A DNA stretch of 64,000 bases, taken from assembly GCA_041653875.1 (NCBI GenBank), contig JBAZEM010000005.1, positions 1 through 64,000 of the forward strand, read 5' to 3'. Numbering within the stretch: position 1 is the first letter of the stretch; every line of letters starts with the position of its first letter. This DNA comes from VSJD01 sp041653875 (lineage in GTDB: Bacteria; Verrucomicrobiota; Kiritimatiellia; JAAZAB01). Under the pieces are notes generated by a model. It had not been told where the DNA came from. It searched no databases and saw only the letters and a program-made list of their open reading frames with translations. Position numbers and translations under genes: made by a program. This document shows positions 11,501 through 20,500 of the stretch, piece by piece.

Positions 11501-14500
11501 TGGTACGCCAAGGGCGCCGTGCCGTTCGCCGTCACGCTGAACGTCGCCGTCAGGCCGGCCATCACCGTCTGATTCGCCGGCTGATCCGTGATCGCGGGCG
11601 CCGAATTCACCGTCAGAATCGCTTCCGCGCTCGTTGCGCTACCGAAGGCATTCAACATCGTCACGCTATACACCGCGCCGTTATCGCCAAACACCGTCGC
11701 GGGTGTCGTGTACGTTGCCGCCGTCGCGCCGGCGATGTTCGTCCCGTTCTTGAACCATTGATAATTCAGGGGCGCCGTGCCGTTCGCCGTCACGCTAAAC
11801 GTGGCTGTCTGGCCTGCCAATACTGTCTGATTCACAGGTTGGACCGCGATCTCGGGCGCCGAATTCACCGTCAAAGTCGCTCCTGCGCTCGTCACGCCGC
11901 CGAAGGCATTCGACATCGCCACGCTATACACCGCGCCATTGTCGCCAAACACCGCCACGGGGATCGTATATGTTGCCGCCGTAGCGTCGGTTATGTTCAC
12001 GCCGTTCTTGCGCCATTGATAACTCAGGGGCTCTGTGCCGATAGCCGTCACACTGAACGCCGCCGCTTGGTCCGCCAATACCGTCTGACTCACAGGCTGA
12101 CTTGCGATCACTGGCGCCGAATTTACCGTCAAAGTCGCTTCCGCGCTCGTCACAGCGCCAAAGGCGTTCGACACTTCCACGCTATACACCGCGCCGTTAT
12201 CGTCAAATAGAGTTACAGGCGTCGCATAAACGGCTGTCGTGGCCCCGGGTATGTTTACACCATGCTTACGCCACTGATAACTCAGGGGATCCGTGCCGTT
12301 CGCCGTCACGCTAAACGCCGCCGACTGGCCCGCCATCACCGTCAGGTTCGTCGGCTGTTCCGCGATCACGGGCGCGGAGTTCACCGTCAGGGTCGCCTCC
12401 GCGCTCGTCACAGCGCCAAAGGCGTTCGAGATCGCCACGCTATACACCGCGCCGTTATCGTCAAGTAGAGTTACAGGCGTCGTATATGTGGCTGTCGTGG
12501 CGCCGTCGATGGCCGAACCGTTCTTGCGCCACTGATAACTCAGGGGATCCGTGCCGTTCGCCGTCACGCTGAACGTCGCCGTCTGGCCCGCCGCCACCGT
12601 CTGATCAACAGGCTGGGCCACGATCACGGGCGCCGAATTTACCGTCAGCGTCGCTGACGCGCTCTCCACATAACCGAAGTCGTTCGATATCGCCACGCTA
12701 TACGTTGCGCCGTTATCGTCAAACACCGTCACCGCATTCGTGTAGCCGGCATCCGTGGCGTCGTCTATGACCGCGCCGTTTTTGCGCCACTGATAATTCA
12801 GGGGCGCCGTGCCGATAGCCGTCACGCTGAACACCGCCGACTGGCCCGCCAGCACCGTCAGGTTCGTCGGCTGGGCCGCGATCTCGGGCGCCGAAGTCAC
12901 CGTCAAATTCGCTCCTGCGCTGGTCACGGCGCCAAAGGCGTTCGAGATCGCCACGCTATACGTTGCGCCATTGTCGTCAAACACCGCCTCAGGCGTCGTG
13001 TAACTATCGTCCGTGGCGCCCTCAATGGCAACGCCATTCCTGCGCCACTGGTAGCTGATCGGTTCCGTGCCGATCGCCGTCACATTGAACGTCGCCGTCT
13101 GGCCCGCCGCCACCGTCTGATCAACAGGCTGGGCCACGATCTCGGGCGCCGAATTTACCGTCAGCGTCGCTGACGCGCTCGTCACAGCGCCGAAGGCGTT
13201 CGACACCACCACGCTATACACCGCGCCGTTATCGTCAAGTAGCGCCGCCGGAGTCGTATAACCGCCTTCCGTGGCATCCTCGATGGCTTCGCCGTTCTTG
13301 TACCATCGATAACTCAGGGGCGCTGTGCCGCTCGCCGTCACGCTGAACACCGCCGCCTGGCCCGCCAATGCCACCTGATTTTCCGGCTGGACTGTGATCG
13401 CAGGCGCCGAATTCACCGTCAACGTCGCTGACGCGCTCTCCACACTGTCCGCAACGTTCGCAACCATCACGCTATACACCGCGCCATCGTCGCCAAAAAC
13501 TGTCGCAGGCGTCGTATAGCCGGCCGATGTCGCCCCGGCAATGTCCGTCCCGTTCTTGCGCCACTGGTAACTAATGGGCGCCGTGCCGCTCGCCGTCACG
13601 CTGAACACCGCCGTCTGGCCGGCAAGCACCGTCTGGTTTTCCGGCTGGGCCGAGATCACGGGCGGAATCGGCACGGGCGAACTGACTGCGATTTGAATCG
13701 GGACGGACATCCTGGTAACGCCCTGGCTATCCGTAACCAATGCCGCCAGCGTATAGACCCCGGCAGTCGGGCGGACCCAGTCATAGTCATCATAATATGG
13801 GTTGGCCGTCACGGCGCGCAACAGGACGCCATCCTTGTAAAGCGCCAGCCGCGCAAGAGTCTTGCCGGCGGCCGCCGAGGCCTTGCTGACGATGTTCACC
13901 GTATCGGAGGAGCTGAATTCATCCCCATTGGCCGGCGAGGCGATGGCCGCTCCCGGCGCCGTAAGATTGGCTATCGTCCCGGACGCCACATTGTCGAACG
14001 TGGCGACCGCCATGCCGGCATCCCCGCTGGAGACGGCAATGCCGGCCAGCAAGGTCGCCGGCAGACCGCTGTACACTTCCGTTGCCACGATTGTCCAGGT
14101 GACCCCATCGCCGGAGCGGAAGGCGCTGATCGTGTCGCCATACCGCACCAGCTTGAGCCACGAGGGTATGCCGCGCGCCGAACTCCCGACATTCATGGCC
14201 GTGGCGCCCGCATTCGTCCGGCTGGCGGCCATGGTCACAGTCGCGTTCAGGTTCACGGCCATCATCCTGGCATTCGCCCCCAAGCCATCCCGCATCATCA
14301 GTCCGCAGTTGGCCCCCGACGCCGATGTCGTGGGCCAGCTCGTGATCCGCGCCACGATCTGCCCGTTACCGGTCAGGCTTATGCGGGTAAAATGCAAAGC
14401 ATCGCTCGTATCGCCAATCCCAGCGCCAGACCCGCTCACCGTAAATTGCCCATCCAGGGCCTTGCCAACACCGGTACCGGCGCCGATATTGGTGTCATAC

Positions 14501-17500
14501 CACCCGCCCGGCAATGTCCCGCCGCTCTCACCCGCCACTGTGATCGTAAGGGGCGCCGAAGCCACTGTGGCGCCCTGGTTATCCGTCACCAGGCCAAAGT
14601 ACACATGCTCGCCCACTCCCACGTTGTTAACCGTCACGCTATACGGCGCCAACGTATCGTTCGCCGCCAAAACGCCGTCCTGATAAAACGCCACGCGCAA
14701 TACCGTGCCGTCGGGGTCCGCCGCCACAGCGTCCAGCGTTATGCCGGCCGGCGCGGTGTTGTTAGCCCCAGATTGCGGACTGCTCAAGCTTACCGTGGGC
14801 AGGCTGTCGGCCGGAACCGCGCCAATGGCGACATGGTCGAAGGTCGCCGCGGCCAACTCGCCATTCCCGCTGGCGACCGCCAGACCGACGTTCATACTGC
14901 CCGGCAGGTCCAGAATCGCGGCGCCCACAAACACCCAGTTCGTGCCGTCGGCGGAGCGGAACCCGCTCGCCGAGTTGCCATAGCGCACCAGTTTCACCCA
15001 GTAAGGCGCGCTCACCGCACCGCCCGAGGCCGACGTGGCGACTTCCCCGTCGTCGGCCCGCTGATAGAACAACGCCGAAGAGGGCGTCAACGCCATAAAC
15101 GCATTGGCGGCGCCGGCGGTCAACCCGCCGCGCATCATCACTCCGGCGCCGGCCCCCTGCACGCTCGTCACCCGCGCCACAATCTGGCCATCTCCGGACC
15201 AGCTTCGCCAGGCGAAGCCGAACGAATCGTTCGTGCCGCCAATCGGCGCGCCGGATGAAGCGATCGTGTATTTGCCATCGGAACTCGCATAACCGGCCAA
15301 ACCGGCAACCGGCGCCGCGCCGATATCCTGGTAAGTCCAGCCGCTCGGCAAGTCCCCGCTTGTATTGGCGACCACCGTAACCGTAACCGGAGCGGACTCG
15401 ACCGTGGCGCCCAGGTCGTCTGTCACCCGGACACAATACGTGTGATTGCCGACCGCAATGCCGTCCTGCTCAATGGCAAACGGCGCGTTCTGATCCAGGC
15501 CGATCAAGACACCATTGCGGTAAAACGCCGCCTGGATGATCTGCCCGCCCCGAACGGTATCCGCCGTGGCATTGGCGGTGAGGGTCACGTTGCCAGGCGC
15601 CTCGATGGTCGCGCCGGACTGCGGACTGCTCAACGTCACCGTCGGAAGACTATCGGCCGGACTGACGCCAAGCGTCACGTTATCGAAGGTCATCGTGGCC
15701 AGTACGCCGTTGTTGCCACTCGTCGCCGCCAGGCCCACGTAGAGAGTATCCGGCAAGCCCTCAAAAATTTCCGTCCCCAGGAAAACCCATGTCGTCCCAT
15801 CGCTGGAGCTAAATCCACTCACCGAGTTGCCATACCGCACCAGCTTCACCCAGTAGGGCGCCGTGGCCAACCCGCCCGAATTGGCCGTGGTCGCGCCATT
15901 GGTCGCAACCCGGCGGGAGAACATTGATGCGCTCGGCGTAAGCCCCGCGAACATGCAGGGCGCATTGGCATCCAAACTCGCGCGCATCATCACGCCCGCC
16001 TTCGCGCCCGCGCCCGTGTTCTGCAACGAGGTCACCCGCGCCACGATCTGCCCGTTACCGGTCCAACTCTTATAGTCGAAATAGAACGAGTCGCTCACGC
16101 CGCCGATACCCAGGCCGGAAGCGCTGATGTTAAACTGACCATCCAGGTAACTCGTGGAACCGTTGATGCCGACATCCACGCTCTCGTACGTGCTCCAGCC
16201 GGCCGGCAATATGCCGCCGCTGACCGTGACATGCACCGTCACCACACTCGATGTCGTGACGGCGGAGCGGTTGTCGTACGCCATGGCCTTCAGACTGTAG
16301 TCGCCCGCCGGCGCATTGTTCCAAGTCAAACTATAGGGCGCCACTGCGGATTGGCCAAGATACTTCGATCCCGCGTAAAAATACACGCGGCTGATGGCGC
16401 CATCCGTGTCGCTGGCCGTGGCCGTAAGCGTAATACTCGCCGGCGCCGAAAAACCAGCGCCATTCGCCGGGCCGGTCAGTGAAACCACGGGCGGCACATT
16501 GGCCGGCGTGGTCACCGCCGCTTCCGCCGTATATGCCGAATCGCCATAGGAGTTCCTGGCACACACGCGATACGTGTAAGACGTCAACGGCGCCACGGTC
16601 GTATCCGCATGACTTGTCGTACCGGCCGTGGGATACGCAATCGTGACAAACGCGTTCGTCGTCCCGATGCGCCGTTGAAGAACAAAGTATGACTCGTTGG
16701 TCGAATTATCCGTCCAGGAGAGATTAACCCGACTGCTTAAGGCCGCCGTGGCCGCCAAACCGGAGGGCGCCGCCGGCGGGCAATTCACCGTCAAAAGCGC
16801 ATTCGTGCTCGTCACCGTGCCCAGCGTGTTACTCACCACCACGCTATACTTCGCGCCGCTGTCGCCCGAGACCGTCGCCGGATTCGTGTAACAAAACGCC
16901 GTGGCCCCGGCAATATTTACCCCGTTCCGGCGCCATTGATATTTCAACGGCGTGGTCCCGTACGCCGTCACGCTGAATCCGGCCGGCTGACCCATCGTCA
17001 CCGTCTTGTTCGCCGGCTGGACCGTGATCACGGGTGGCGCGTTCGTCACCGTCAGCCGCGCATTCGTGCTAAGCGCGCTGCCAAGGAAATTAGTCACCAG
17101 CACGCTGAATAACGCGCCGTTATCGCCGATCGCGGGCGCGGGCAATGTGTAAATCGTATTGGTCGCCAGGCTGATATTCGCCCCATTCCGGCGCCACTGA
17201 TACGCAAGCGGCGTCGTCCCGTACGCCGCCACGCTGAATGCCGCCGTCTGACCCACCGCCACCGACTTATTCAAAGGCTGGACCGTGATCACGGGCGCGG
17301 AGTTCGTCACCGTCAGGGTCGCATTCGCGCTTACCACTATGCCAAGCGTGTTACTCACCACCACCCTGAACGTAGCGCCGTTATCGCCCATTGTCGGCGC
17401 CGACAGCGTATAAACCCATGACTTCGCGTTGACAATGTTAACGCCGTTCTTTTGCCACTGGTACATGAGCGGCGTGGTCCCGACCGCCTTCACGCTGAAC

Positions 17501-20500
17501 GCCGCCGCCTGGCCCACCGCCACCGACTTATTCATCGGCTGGACCGTGATGACAGGCGCGGAGTTCGCCACCGTCAGGGTCGCCGCCGCGCTTACCACGC
17601 GTCCCAGCGAATTCGACACCACCACCCTGAACGTAGCGCCGTTATCGCCCGCCACTGTCGCCGGCGTCGTGTAATTGGTATAGACCTGCCCGGCAATATT
17701 CGCGCCATTCTTCTGCCATTGATACTTAAAAGTCGGAGTCCCGCTCACCGTCACACTGAACGTCGCCGGCCGGCCCATTACCACCGTCTGGTTCACCGGC
17801 GGCGCCGTGACAATGGGCGCGGATTTAACAGTCAGAAGCGCATCCGCGCTCGTCGCACTGCCCGCCACGTTCGCCGCCACCACGCTGTACTTCGCGCCGT
17901 TGTCGCCATACACCGTCAGCGGCGTCGTGTAACTGGCAGACGTGGCGCCGGAAATATTCACTCCGTTTTTACGCCACTGATAGCTTATTGGCGTTGTCCC
18001 AAAGGCCGTCACCCTGAACGTCGCCGCCTGGCCGGCCATGACCGTCAGGTTCGTGGGCTGGGCCGTGAAAGCCGGCGGCGCGGGCCTCACCGTCAAGGTC
18101 GCGTTCGCGCTCGTGACACTGCCCGCCCCGTTCGCCACCACCACGCTATATATCGCCCCATTGTCGCCATACACCGTCAGCGGCGTCGTATAAATAGCCG
18201 CGGTGGCGCCGGCAATATTCGCCCCGTTCCTGCGCCATTGATAGGTCAATGGTTCAGTTCCACTCGCCTTCACACTGAACGTCGCCTGCTGATACTCCGC
18301 CATCACCGTCTGGCTCACCGGCTGGGCCGTGATCGTGGGCGGGATGGCATTCACCGTCAACGTTGCCGCCGCGCTTGCCACACTGCCCAGCGCGTTCGAC
18401 ACCACCACCCTGAACGTAGCGCCGTTATCGCCCGTGACCGTCGCCGGCGTCGTGTAACTGGCGTAAATCGCCCCGGAAATATTCGCGCCGTTTTTTTGCC
18501 ATTGATATTTCAAAGTCACCTGCCCCTGCGCCGTCACGCTGAACACCGCCTTCTGGCCCACCGTAACAGCCTGGTTCGTCGGCGGCGCCGTGATCAAGGG
18601 CGCGGCCAGCACCGTCAACACGGCATTTGAGCTCGTCACACTGCCAACCGAGTTCGACACCACCACGCTGAACACCGCGCCGTTATCGCCCGTGACCGTC
18701 GCCGGCGTCGTGTAGGCGTACGCCGTGGCCCCGGCTATGTTCACCCCGTTCCTGCGCCACTGATAACTGATTGGCGTCAACCCGGTGGCCGTCACGAAGA
18801 ATGTTGCTTTGGCGCCCACGTTCACCGCGCAAGTCCTCGGTTGAACCGTGATCACAGGCGCTGAAGAATTCACTGTCAGCGTCGCATTCGAGCTGGTCGC
18901 ACTGCCCAGCGCGTTCGCCACCACCACGCTGAAAAGCGCGCCATTATCGCCCGCGACTGTCGCCGGCGTCCTGTAACTGGACGCGGTCGCGCCGGTAATG
19001 TTCGTTCCATTCTTCCGCCATTGGTAGGTCAGGGTCGCATCCCCGCCGGCCGTCACGCTGAATGTCACCAGGGCGCCCAGCGACACCGTCTGGTTTGCCG
19101 GCTGGACTTTGATGGCCGGACAGTTACTCACGATCAACTTCGCATTTGCGCTCACCGCACTGCCAAACGCGTTCGCCACCACCACGCTGAAGAGCGCGCC
19201 ATTATCGCCGCCCGTTATCGCCGGCGTCGTGTAACCGGCCGCGGTCGCGCCGGCAATACTCGCCCCGTTCTTGCGCCATTGATACGTAAGCGTCCCCGAA
19301 CCGGCGGCCGCCACGGTAAACCGCGCCGTTTGCCCCGCCGACACCGTCTGGTTAGAAGGCTGGGTTAGGACGGCCGGGGCGCCCGTATAGGGAGTCAACC
19401 CATCGGCGGCAACTATGCCCCGGGGCGCCATCAGGAGCGAGGGCGACGTGGCCCACAAATTCGGAATCGAGTAAAACATCTGCACCGCACAATCTGACGC
19501 TATCATGCGCGCAACCGAACCGGCCTCGCCGGGTTCGAGCGGAATCCGGTGGGTTCCAAGCGTGCTGATGTCAATAGTCCGCGTCGGCGTCCAGTCGCCA
19601 TTGCCGGGCAGTCCCTTGTAAAGGTAGATAACATGAGATCCGGTTATGGCCCAGACCTCCAAATCCAGGCTGGTCGTGCCTTTCGGAATATAAAAGTACA
19701 TGTTGCCCACCGCAGCGTCTTCCCTGCGGTTTTGGCCGCAAGTGAACCCCCGCGGGATCGAGGCGCCGGAAAAAGTGTCGCTGGCAACGTCATAGTCCGG
19801 CGTCGTCATATACACCCTCACACCGGGCAGATAGATCGTCGGAATATCGAAGCGATAGAGGCCGGCCACCGGCGCCGAAAATTTCTTCACGATGAGCTGG
19901 CATTTGCCCTCCGGATTGGACAAATGAATGTCGCGGAGGATCCCGTTGGTGAGCGCGTTCGTGAAAACAGAAGTCGCCTCCCCACTCCACGTGTTTGTCC
20001 ATTGCTTATGCGCCGCATCCCACCGGCTGCCGCTATAGGACATTTTTATCGGGGTCGGATTGGTGGCTGTCCAGGCGATTTGGAAACCGATTACGTCACC
20101 AGCCTGATAGGCCCGGCTCATCGGGTGGGCGAAATAATAGCCGCTGTTGCAGGTGTAACCCTGCGTCAGATTGGTGTGGAACTGCCGGATGCCGACCAGG
20201 TCGTTAATATCAACGCTCGAACCTTGCTGGCCATTGGCCAAAACCGCGTCATCAAACAAATTGACCGGCACGGCCGGCCAACGCGCCCGAACATTCGCCC
20301 ACCAACCAGCCGTTTCGGCCGGCTCATAATGGGCCGCCGCGGCGAATGGCGGCGGATTGGTGTTAAAATAGTTGTTGCCAACGACGTGTCCCGTCCCGTA
20401 AACAGACAAATCCTTGAACACCCAATTCAGGAACGTGAACAGGGGATTCATGTAGGACATCTGCCCTTTCCACATGAATTCCTTCAATTCCTGCGAGGAT

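Noticed and set aside
13693..15258. 521-codon plus-strand frame opposite the giant gene
   Set aside because: Antisense shadow of the jelly-roll and Ig-like modules; composition follows the sense codons and no ribosome site is present.
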